Shown: positions 27,301 to 34,009 of the stretch, in pieces
Layout of the letters: every line of letters begins with the position of its first letter
Position numbering within the stretch: the first letter of the stretch is position 1
Assembly (NCBI GenBank): GCA_900771425.1
Contig: CAAGNV010000065.1
Span: forward strand, 46,938-110,937
Source: Bacteroidaceae bacterium
GTDB lineage: Bacteria > Bacteroidota > Bacteroidia > Bacteroidales > Bacteroidaceae
Direction of reading: 5' to 3'
Length of the DNA stretch: 64,000 nucleotides
The notes under the pieces: generated by a model
What the model was told of the DNA's origin: nothing
Database searches by the model: none
Seen by the model: the letters and a program-made list of their open reading frames with translations, nothing else
Position numbers and translations under genes: made by a program

Positions 27301-27526
27301 AGTGAGCCAGGGTGTCGGCGCCGAGATGTGGCGTCCGCTCGGTATCAGTATCATCGGCGGTCTCACCGTTTCAACCATTCTGACACTGATTTACGTTCCG
27401 TCAATGTTCTGTATCTTCGGAGGCGTGGGCATCAAGAACCAGCGCAAGAAGCATAAGGAACAACTTGAACTCGACGAGTACTGGAAGGACAACGCCCAGA
27501 CAAAGAAGGCTAAAGACAAGAAATAA
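24350..27526 (+). CDS. RND (AcrB/HAE1-type) inner-membrane efflux transporter
   Basis: Proton-driven pump that extrudes hydrophobic compounds from periplasm and membrane. The 1058-aa protein has the family layout: an N-terminal helix (RPIMTSLCFAAVMILGIFSV), a large periplasmic loop, TM4 with the paired aspartates in AIGSVVDDAIVVLENV (about residue 400), a second loop, and a C-terminal TM set with GIMLIGIVVKNGIVLIDYTQ. It resembles multidrug (HAE1) more than metal RND pumps. No adjacent regulator gene. Confidence 0.95.
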   Translation: MSLYEGAVKRPIMTSLCFAAVMILGIFSVVQLPIDLYPDIDTNTIMVLTYYNGASANDIENNVTRPLENTLNSVEHIKHVTSTSKENVSVVTLQFEYGYDIDALTNNVRDKLDMVANTLPNDANQPILFKFSTDMIPILMLSAQADVSQKALYKILDDNVANPLARIDGVGTVSISGAPEREINIYMDANKMEAYGLSAQQVSAAIAAENQNITGGTMDIGTQTYTVRVEGEFHDPQEMRNVVVGQHDGAIVYLKDVARIVDDVQERSQRTFTNGVQGAMIIVQKQSGANSVAISEKVIDMIPSLQKNLPPDVKLSVMVDTSENIINTINSLTETIIYAMVFVVLVVFIFLGRWRATVIICITIPMSLIASFIYLYATGGSLNMISLSCLSIAIGSVVDDAIVVLENVTTHIERGSDPKQAAIHATNEVAISVIASTLTMIAVFFPLTMVSGMSGVLFKQLGWMMCIIMTISTTSALSFTPMLCSQMLKLKKKQAGWFVKFYTPIQKWLDRLDDWYEARINWAVRHRWTVIIGCIIFFVLSIVTMEVIGVKSEFMPSNDSGRVGATLELPIGTRVEKAEIIAKELSDKWMQRYGKDLRVCNFTIGQAGDNNTFASLNSNGSNIISFNMMFVPSNERDRGLAEICDEMRLDCKAIPELAKSNVMLGGGRSSMGGQSTATFEIYGYDLNDTYQVAQQLANKFRENDMVGQVMVSRSDYQPEIVVNFDREKLAQQGLGLSTAAASVRNLITGSLMSYYREDGEEYDIKVRYEVKNRESIEDVENMLIPNGMGKNIKIRDIATVEESTIPPTIERKDRNRIVTVDAVLKSGEALSDGVELGYKLMEEIEVPAGVTYQVAGSYEDQQDSNRDLGMLGVLIIILVFIVMAAQFESMTYPFIIMISMIFAFSGIIFALCFTHTSMNLMSILGGIMLIGIVVKNGIVLIDYTQLMRERGYGLIRSAVVAARSRLRPILMTTLTTILGMVPMAVSQGVGAEMWRPLGISIIGGLTVSTILTLIYVPSMFCIFGGVGIKNQRKKHKEQLELDEYWKDNAQTKKAKDKK

Positions 27527-27637
27527 GCCGTCAGGCCGACCTCCACACACCGTATCAACGACAAGCAAAACCCATCAATAACATCGCCCGCATGCCTCTC
27601 CACCCCGGGGAGGCTCGGGGATATTAACAGAAAGAAT

Positions 27638-27931
27638 ATGAAAGCAATAATGATATCATTCGACCAGGCTCACTACGAGAACGTAATCGCCGTGCTCGAC
27701 CGTACCAATGCCCGTGGCTTTACCATGATGGAGCAGACACAGGGCCGCGGTACCGTCAACGGCGACCCACATTACGGCAGCCATGCCTGGCCATCAATGT
27801 GCAGCACCATCTTCACCATAGTCAATGACGAACAGGAAGCACCACTCCTACAGCGCCTCAAGCAACTCGACACCGACAACCCCATGCTCGGTCTCCGTGC
27901 TTTCTCATGGACTATCGAAAAGAGTATCTGA
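27638..27931 (+). CDS. Small PII-like protein at the end of the efflux operon
   Basis: A 97-aa soluble protein with the beta-alpha-beta pattern of the PII superfamily. Its strand MKAIMISFDQ is followed by the helix HYENVIAVLDRTN, the segment FTMMEQTQGRG at the T-loop position, a His/Trp-containing loop and a second half with LFTIVNDEQEA-like strand and helix. It lacks the canonical GlnB signatures, so nitrogen signalling is not implied. The operon position suggests a sensor of pump substrate, energy or a metal ion, which is inference. The fold call is by eye. Confidence 0.65.
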   Translation: MKAIMISFDQAHYENVIAVLDRTNARGFTMMEQTQGRGTVNGDPHYGSHAWPSMCSTIFTIVNDEQEAPLLQRLKQLDTDNPMLGLRAFSWTIEKSI

Positions 27932-27981
27932 TACGAGCCTGCACTAACCCCCAAACATAGAGTCTCATTCATCTATAGTAT

Positions 27982-28022
27982 AATAGGTGTCCGCAAATGA
28001 TTTATGGCGGACACCTATTTTT
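27982..28022 (+). terminator. Rho-independent terminator after the efflux operon
   Basis: A perfect 13-bp stem (arms at 27982-27994 and 28007-28019) with a 12-base loop is followed by a T-run. It is about 50 bases past the PII-like gene. On the other strand the arm is preceded by A-residues, so it may work in both directions towards the convergent gene at 28204. Confidence 0.85.
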
Positions 28023-28068
28023 GTTTATGCGCAGCTACAATGATTCTCCCAAAGAAGCATAAAGATTC

Positions 28069-28155
28069 TTACTACACCGTCGGTGCAGTAGTAAATCACG
28101 TCGCAGTAGTTTACTACACCGACGCGGTAGTAAACGGCACCGTCGGTGCAGTAAC
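28069..28155. repeat. Four-unit palindromic array, GTAGTAAAC words
   Basis: Core words CACCG/CACG start at 28075, 28097, 28117 and 28138, giving intervals of 22, 20 and 21 bases. The third unit contains the perfect palindrome GTTTACTAC (28109-28117) and GTAGTAAAC (28127-28135); the first has TTACTAC and GTAGTAA. It lies between two convergent genes and shares its architecture, but not its words, with the other phased arrays. Confidence 0.75.
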
Positions 28156-28203
28156 TTTGCGTAAGGGAGTGTGGAAGAATATATGAGGTTGTGGGTGAAG
28201 AAC

Positions 28204-29160
28204 TTACTCAAACTTCATAAAAACGGGCAGATGATCGCTGAAGCCACCGTTGTATTTCCACCCTGAATATGTACGCCGGGGCTTGACTCCGCCATACTGA
28301 ATATCGTCCTCGAGCAACATAGGATGTGAATAAATGCCACAATCCTTTATGCGTGGCAGCAATTGCGGAGATACAAGTATGTGGTCGATAGTTTCCCAAT
28401 TGCCACGGTATTTATACGAGCCCTGAATGTCATTGACATTCCGCGAATGAGTTGGTGTTGTCACCACATCGGTCAGTCGGGCAAAGTCTTTCCTTATGAC
28501 GGTTGACTCATGACCTTCGTTGAAGTCACCCAGCACGCACACCTTCGGGTTCTGCCTTAATGTGGAAATTGAGTCAATGCTGTGGTTTATCGCCTCTGCC
28601 ACTGCACGACGGTTGCGCTCGGCAGCCTTGCCGTTGAGACGCGACGGCAGATGCACGACAAAAAGGTCGAGCGTGTCACGTCCGAGTGCAACGCCACTGA
28701 CATACAGTACGTCGCGTGTCGGTGCCGTAGTATTGGCACGTATGGAATGGCTGTTCAGCAGGCGGAAGGTCAACGGTGAATAGATCATAGCCACATCGAT
28801 GCCTCGGTTATCGGCACTGTTGGTCATGACGTATTCATAGCCAATCTGAGCCAACGGAGTCTGACGGGTGAGCCAAAAAAGGACTGAATCCGACTCTACT
28901 TCCTCGAGGCACACTATATCGGCAGGCTTGTCCGTATCGACAGCCATGATGACCTTGCCTATCGAGCGCAGTTTCTGGTACATGCGCCAACGAGTCCAAC
29001 GGCGGTTTCCGTCAGGCAAGTATTCGCCATCATCATGGACGGCATCAGGTATGGTGTCAAAAGCATTCTCGCAGTTGTACGACATGATCGTAAACGTCTG
29101 TGCCATAACAACAATGTTGCTGACAAAAAACAGCAAGAGCAATGCTGCAAGACGGTTCAT
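28204..29160 (-). CDS. Exported endonuclease/exonuclease/phosphatase-family protein
   Basis: A 318-aa protein of the EEP (DNase I-like) fold: MSYNCENAFDTI near the start, the catalytic glutamate in CLEEVESDSVLFW, GDFNEGHEST and the C-terminal SDHLPVFMKFE. A signal peptide, MNRLAALLLLFFVSNIVVMA, follows the chosen start. Starts 12 or 102 bases further upstream are in frame but would put an unlikely long segment before the signal peptide. Likely a periplasmic or secreted nuclease or phosphatase; substrate unknown. Downstream of the nucleotidyltransferase gene on the same strand. Confidence 0.85.
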   Translation of the reverse strand: MNRLAALLLLFFVSNIVVMAQTFTIMSYNCENAFDTIPDAVHDDGEYLPDGNRRWTRWRMYQKLRSIGKVIMAVDTDKPADIVCLEEVESDSVLFWLTRQTPLAQIGYEYVMTNSADNRGIDVAMIYSPLTFRLLNSHSIRANTTAPTRDVLYVSGVALGRDTLDLFVVHLPSRLNGKAAERNRRAVAEAINHSIDSISTLRQNPKVCVLGDFNEGHESTVIRKDFARLTDVVTTPTHSRNVNDIQGSYKYRGNWETIDHILVSPQLLPRIKDCGIYSHPMLLEDDIQYGGVKPRRTYSGWKYNGGFSDHLPVFMKFE

Positions 29161-29277
29161 TGCTTGCTGCATTGCTCTTGTGGAGAGGTTTATGGGATTA
29201 AGTGGACACATAGCACTGACAAGTCTTAAGTAGTCGTTATGGCTTATGGGCTTCAATGCCACATCCCAATTCTATAA

Positions 29278-30189
29278 TCAGAACAATTTGTTAGGATATT
29301 CGCCTGCATCAATGAGTGCCTGGATGCGTGCCACTGTGTCAGGACGGTCGGCAGCGTATGTGACGCCGAACCACTTGCTTGTGGTGTCGAGCACCTCGAC
29401 TGTTGCAGTACCTTCAGTGATGAGTTTGTTGACCATCAGCGGAATGAAGAACTCTGACTTGATGTTCTCCATGTTCTTAGGGTCAGAAAGGAACTCCTTG
29501 AAGTACTCCTCAGAATACTCGAAGTAGTCAGGTGTGAATCCCCACATGTTCATGCTTACAGGTGTATTCTCAGGAACTTCCACCCAGTTGTCACCATCTT
29601 TATAGCAGATGCGTCCGTCGTCGAGTCGCTTGATGTCAGTACGCTCAACTACATCAGTCAGGTGCTTCTGTGCATTGCTTTCGCATACGCCACGAGATAC
29701 GACTCCGTTCTCTGACAATGTATTGCATACACGGAATCCAACCATTGCGTACTTACCCTTTTCGCCGTCCTTGATGTCAGCCAGGAACTTGCCGATCTGT
29801 GCAAATGCGTCGCGTCCGTAGAAGTCGTCGCAGTTGATTACGCAGAATGGTTCCTTGATGATGTCCTTACCCATGAGCACAGCGTGGTTTGTACCCCATG
29901 GCTTGACACGACCTTCAGGACACTTGAACCCTTCTGGCAGTGCATCGAGAGCCTGAAAACAGAGTTCACAAGGCACCTTGCCTTCGTACTTGCTGAGTAT
30001 CTGAGTGCGGAACTGCTCCTCGAAATCCTTGCGTATAACCCATACTATCTTGCCAAAACCGGCACGGATAGCGTCGAAAATACTGTAATCCATGATTGTC
30101 TCGCCATTAGGGCCAAGACCGTCGAGCTGTTTCAAGCCACCGTAACGGCTTCCCATACCTGCAGCCAAAAGAAATAATGTTGGTTTCAT
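29278..30189 (-). CDS. Sugar nucleotidyltransferase (NDP-sugar pyrophosphorylase type)
   Basis: A 303-aa protein with the nucleotidyltransferase signature LAAGMGSRYGGLKQLDGLG at the N-terminus and a metal-binding-like CDDFYGRDA segment; it probably joins a sugar-1-phosphate to a nucleotide. The family often appears in Bacteroidales annotation as nucleotidyltransferase of unclear substrate. The frame is open 22 codons further upstream, but that Met lies above the -7 box at 30245-30252, so MKPTLFLLAAG is the start. Confidence 0.85.
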   Translation of the reverse strand: MKPTLFLLAAGMGSRYGGLKQLDGLGPNGETIMDYSIFDAIRAGFGKIVWVIRKDFEEQFRTQILSKYEGKVPCELCFQALDALPEGFKCPEGRVKPWGTNHAVLMGKDIIKEPFCVINCDDFYGRDAFAQIGKFLADIKDGEKGKYAMVGFRVCNTLSENGVVSRGVCESNAQKHLTDVVERTDIKRLDDGRICYKDGDNWVEVPENTPVSMNMWGFTPDYFEYSEEYFKEFLSDPKNMENIKSEFFIPLMVNKLITEGTATVEVLDTTSKWFGVTYAADRPDTVARIQALIDAGEYPNKLF

Positions 30190-30244
30190 AATTTCAGTTG
30201 ATTTGTTATTGTTTGATTTATGTATTAAAGAACTTTTACGACTG

Positions 30245-30252
30245 CAAAGATA
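30245..30252 (-). promoter_or_regulatory. -7 box of the nucleotidyltransferase gene
   Basis: TATCTTTG on the minus strand fits TAnnTTTG; start of transcription would be near 30240, about 50 bases before the ATG at 30189. No clear -33 TTTG. Confidence 0.6.
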
Positions 30253-30405
30253 CAAAAATAAATTGGAAACGACGATTACGAAATACTAAGTTTTCATTGT
30301 CATAATGCAAAAAAAATGCATTTAATTGCATGAAATCACATAATTCGCACGCGAATCATTCATTCCCGTTCCTTGCTGCATTACCATACAAACGGTTGCC
30401 AGACA

Positions 30406-31674
30406 TCAGCAGATGTCGCAGTCGCTGCACTTGTTTTCCACTCCCTGAAGGCGTTTTGCCGTGATGAGGTGCAGGCGGTCACGCATCGAAGTCGATTTCA
30501 TCTGGTTGATGACCTCCGACGCAAATGCCTGCATCAGCAGTATTCGTGCCTGTTGGAGAGGAATACCTCGTTGCTGCATGTAGAAGAGAGCAGCCTCGTC
30601 GAGTTTACCCACGGTAGAACCATGACTGCAACGCACGTCGTCGGCATAGATTTCGAGCATCGGCTGTGTAAACATACGTGCTTCGTTTGTGGCACAGATG
30701 TTCTGATTGACTTCGTCGCTTATTGTCTTCTGCGCTCCTTCGCGAACAAGGATCCTGCCTGCAAACGCACCTACCGCCTGGTCATCAACGATAAACTTAT
30801 ACAGTTCATGACTTTGACAACCTGAGACTTTGTGGTCAACAAGCGTATTGACATCGACATGCTGAGAGCCGCCGGCTATTGCCAGTCCGTTGAGCCACAC
30901 CTCACTGCCCGGTCCTTGAAGACTTACGTTGACCATGGAGCGGTTGAGGTTGCCCGTCAGACAGATGTTGTTGTGACGGACTGTGCAGTCGCGACCGACC
31001 TTGATGTAGATGTTGCTGAAGCGTGTACAACGGTCTGTCAGTTCTGAGAGTTCGTAAAGGTCGAGATGGCAGTTGTCACCCATGATAACCTCCACGACCT
31101 GAGTAGAAAGGAACGAAGCAGTCGCTGTGACGGCTTGTCCTGCGGCCTGCGTCGCTGATTGCTCGGTGCCCTGCGTCTCTTGCCCTGCTGTTTCCTGCCG
31201 AGCCGAAGCAGCATCGACGATACGTATTGATGCCTCGCTGTTATTGTCCATGACGATAAGCACGCGGCGGTTGCGCATCTGGTCGATATTGCCACGCAGG
31301 TGGTTGGTGATAGAGAGCGGACCGACCTGTCCCTGAATATGATAGGCACTGAAATCTTGCAGAAGCATTGTGTTGATGGCAGTGATGCCGTCAGTGATGT
31401 CGGCCACTGTGCCGTAGTGGTCAACGACGAGTTGTGGTTCGGCGGCATTTACCTCTATATGCCTGAGGTCCAAGCCATAGTTATAGGCAAACGCTGCGCC
31501 CACATCAGTGTATTTATATCGTTCCACCTTACGCGTCGGCAGTCCTGTCTTCAGCAATGACTGGCATGCAGCGTCGCGCATTGAGTTGATGCGCTGATTG
31601 GCTGTCAGCCGCTGAATGTCCTCGGCATTAGTGCGATATATCTGTATATATTCCTGTACTGCGTCCAATTTCAA
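30406..31674 (-). CDS. sufD: Fe-S cluster scaffold complex protein SufD
   Basis: Part of the SufBCD scaffold that builds iron-sulfur clusters in the cytoplasm. The 422-aa sequence has the C-terminal right-handed beta-helix block (ADDVRCSHGSTVGKLDEAAL, near residue 345, with the conserved Cys-Ser-His) and YMQQRGIPLQQARILLMQAF. Residues about 155-187 are an unusual Ala/Thr/Gln-rich insertion without resemblance to SufD. Gene order sufB-sufC-sufD with gaps of 25 and 37 bases. No sufS follows. Confidence 0.92.
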   Translation of the reverse strand: MKLDAVQEYIQIYRTNAEDIQRLTANQRINSMRDAACQSLLKTGLPTRKVERYKYTDVGAAFAYNYGLDLRHIEVNAAEPQLVVDHYGTVADITDGITAINTMLLQDFSAYHIQGQVGPLSITNHLRGNIDQMRNRRVLIVMDNNSEASIRIVDAASARQETAGQETQGTEQSATQAAGQAVTATASFLSTQVVEVIMGDNCHLDLYELSELTDRCTRFSNIYIKVGRDCTVRHNNICLTGNLNRSMVNVSLQGPGSEVWLNGLAIAGGSQHVDVNTLVDHKVSGCQSHELYKFIVDDQAVGAFAGRILVREGAQKTISDEVNQNICATNEARMFTQPMLEIYADDVRCSHGSTVGKLDEAALFYMQQRGIPLQQARILLMQAFASEVINQMKSTSMRDRLHLITAKRLQGVENKCSDCDIC

Positions 31675-31711
31675 TTATTGTTTTCGATTCACGTTACTTG
31701 ATTAACAACTC

Positions 31712-32458
31712 TCAGGCTTCAATTTTCAAGTCATTGAATCCGTTGTCCTCAATCTGCTGCGCCAGTTCAGGACCTCCGGTCTTGACAATGCGTCCGTCGA
31801 TAAGTACATGAACCACGTCAGGACGTATATAGTCGAGAAGTCGCTGATAGTGAGTGATGACGATGGCAGAAGTCTTGTCAGTGCGCAATTTATTGAAGCC
31901 TTCAGCCACTACACGCAGCGCATCGACGTCGAGTCCGGAGTCGGTCTCGTCGAGTATGCAGAACGATGGTTGCAGCATTGCCATCTGGAATATCTCGTTA
32001 CGCTTCTTCTCACCGCCCGAGAAACCTTCGTTCACGCTGCGCGACACGAGTTTCTGGTCAATCTCAACGAGTTTACGTTTCTCACGCATCTCCTTGAGGA
32101 AATCTGTTGATTTGATTGGTTCACGACCTTCTGCCTTGTATTTGGCATTGACAGCAGCACGGAGGAAGTTGGTCATTGACACTCCCGGTATCTCGATAGG
32201 CTGCTGGAACGACATGAAGATGCCGGCATGTGAACGCTCTTCAGGACTCATCGCAAGTAGGTCTTGACCATTGAACATGATAGAGCCTTCGGTCACCTCG
32301 TACTTCGGATGGCCCACTATCACGTTGCTCAACGTCGATTTGCCTGCTCCGTTGGTTCCCATAACGGCATGAATCTCACCGTCGCCGATGGTCAGGTTCA
32401 CACCCTTTAATATCTCTTTGCCTTCGACTGAGGCATGTAAGTTCTTTATTTCTAACAT
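31712..32458 (-). CDS. sufC: Fe-S cluster assembly ATPase SufC
   Basis: ABC-type ATPase that energises the SufBCD scaffold. With the start at 32458 it is 248 aa: MLEIKNLHASVEGKEILKGV, Walker A GTNGAGKS (34-41), the signature FSGGEKKRNEI, and Walker B CILDETDSGLD. A longer frame begins inside the end of sufB (32512), but its extra 18 residues have no family match. Lies between sufB and sufD. Confidence 0.95.
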   Translation of the reverse strand: MLEIKNLHASVEGKEILKGVNLTIGDGEIHAVMGTNGAGKSTLSNVIVGHPKYEVTEGSIMFNGQDLLAMSPEERSHAGIFMSFQQPIEIPGVSMTNFLRAAVNAKYKAEGREPIKSTDFLKEMREKRKLVEIDQKLVSRSVNEGFSGGEKKRNEIFQMAMLQPSFCILDETDSGLDVDALRVVAEGFNKLRTDKTSAIVITHYQRLLDYIRPDVVHVLIDGRIVKTGGPELAQQIEDNGFNDLKIEA

Positions 32459-32483
32459 TTCGCTGATATTATTTGTAAATACA

Positions 32484-33950
32484 TCATCCAACGCTTCCCT
32501 CAAGGCTGACACTTAACAACTTCTGAGCCTCGACAGCGAACTCCATTGGCAGTTTGTTGATGACTTCCTTGGCATATCCGTTGACAATCAGTCCTACAGC
32601 CTCCTCGGTCGAGATGCCTCGCTGGTTGCAGTAGAAGAGTTGGTCTTCGGAAATCTTCGATGTCGTAGCCTCGTGTTCGACAGTGGCTGTGTTGTTATGG
32701 ACATCCATGTACGGGAACGTGTGTGCCCCACATTTGCTTCCGAGCAGCAACGAGTCGCACGAACTGTAATTGCGGGCGTTGTCGGCATGGGTGCCGACCT
32801 TCACCAAGCCACGGTATGAGTTTTGGCTTCGCCCGGCACTTATGCCTTTGCTGATGATTGTACTGCGTGTATTCTTGCCCACGTGAATCATCTTCGTGCC
32901 AGTGTCGGCCTGCTGATAGTTGTTGGTTACTGCCACTGAGTAGAACTCAGCCTGTGAATTGTCGCCCTGTAGTACACACGACGGGTATTTCCAAGTGATG
33001 GCACTGCCGGTCTCGACCTGGGTCCACGACAGTTTGGAATCGACTCCACGCAGATGACCACGCTTTGTCACGAGGTTGAGCACACCGCCCTTGCCGTCCT
33101 TGTCGCCTGGATACCAGTTCTGAACCGTCGAGTACTTCACCTCGGCACGGTTCATGATCACAATCTCGACGATGGCAGCATGTAACTGGTTTTCATCACG
33201 CATCGGTGCCGTACATCCCTCAAGATAAGAGACATAAGAGTCGTCATCGCATACGATGAGCGTACGTTCGAACTGTCCTGTGCCACGTGCGTTGATGCGG
33301 AAATAAGTTGACAGTTCAACTGGGCATCGCGTGTTCTTTGGTATATAGACAAACGAACCATCGCTGAATACCGCCGAGTTGAGCGCTGCGAAATAGTTGT
33401 CACGGTAAGGCACGACGGTACCGAGGTACTGCCGCACCAGTTCGGGGTGGTTCTTCACTGCCTCGCTGATGGAGCAGAAGATGATACCCTTCTCCTCAAG
33501 TTGTTGCTTGAATGTCGTCTTGACCGATACCGAGTCCATCACGGCATCGACAGCCATTCCGCTCAGTGCCAGTTGCTCCTCAAGCGGTATGCCCAACTTA
33601 TCGAACGTCTTCTTAAGTTCGGGGTCGATGTCGTCGGTTGTCGGTTGCTTGCCGTCGGCATTGGCTGTCGGTTTCTTTGTAGGGTCGGCGTAATACGAAA
33701 TAGCCTGATAGTCAATATCAGGCATACGCAGATGTCCCCACGTAGGTTGTTCGAGCGTGAGCCAGTGGCGATATGCTTTCAAGCGAAAGTCAAGAAGCCA
33801 GTCAGGCTCACCTTTCTTTTGAGAGATGAGCCTAACCACGTCTTCGTTCAGACCTTTTTCTATGATTTCCGTATGTACGTCGGTAGTGAATCCGTATTCG
33901 TATTCCTTATTCGCTACCTGACGTACAAACTCGTTTTTATCTTCGTTCAT
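32484..33950 (-). CDS. sufB: Fe-S cluster scaffold protein SufB
   Basis: Main scaffold of the Suf system. The 488-aa product has the conserved blocks GMAVDAVMDSVSVKTTFKQ, FVYIPKNTRCPVELSTYFRI, the segment RNYSSCDSLLLGSKCGAHTF and the C-terminal EHEATTSKISEDQLFYCNQR. Normal length. It lies 59 bases downstream of infB, so it may be transcribed with rimP-nusA-infB; the gap is filled with ATGCATTAT-like words and has no recognised promoter. Confidence 0.96.
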   Translation of the reverse strand: MNEDKNEFVRQVANKEYEYGFTTDVHTEIIEKGLNEDVVRLISQKKGEPDWLLDFRLKAYRHWLTLEQPTWGHLRMPDIDYQAISYYADPTKKPTANADGKQPTTDDIDPELKKTFDKLGIPLEEQLALSGMAVDAVMDSVSVKTTFKQQLEEKGIIFCSISEAVKNHPELVRQYLGTVVPYRDNYFAALNSAVFSDGSFVYIPKNTRCPVELSTYFRINARGTGQFERTLIVCDDDSYVSYLEGCTAPMRDENQLHAAIVEIVIMNRAEVKYSTVQNWYPGDKDGKGGVLNLVTKRGHLRGVDSKLSWTQVETGSAITWKYPSCVLQGDNSQAEFYSVAVTNNYQQADTGTKMIHVGKNTRSTIISKGISAGRSQNSYRGLVKVGTHADNARNYSSCDSLLLGSKCGAHTFPYMDVHNNTATVEHEATTSKISEDQLFYCNQRGISTEEAVGLIVNGYAKEVINKLPMEFAVEAQKLLSVSLEGSVG

Positions 33951-34009
33951 TACATATCATGCATTATTCGGTACATATCATGCATTATGAATTATGCACT
34001 ATGCGCTGA

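Noticed and set aside
24350..27526. Heavy-metal (CzcA-type) RND pump
   Set aside because: Length and the overall sequence look like the multidrug HAE1 group and the typical metal-binding motifs were not recognised; a PII-like neighbour alone is not enough.
32459..32512. Longer start of sufC (266 aa)
   Set aside because: Would overlap sufB and add 18 residues without resemblance; MLEIKNLHASVEGKE is the family start.
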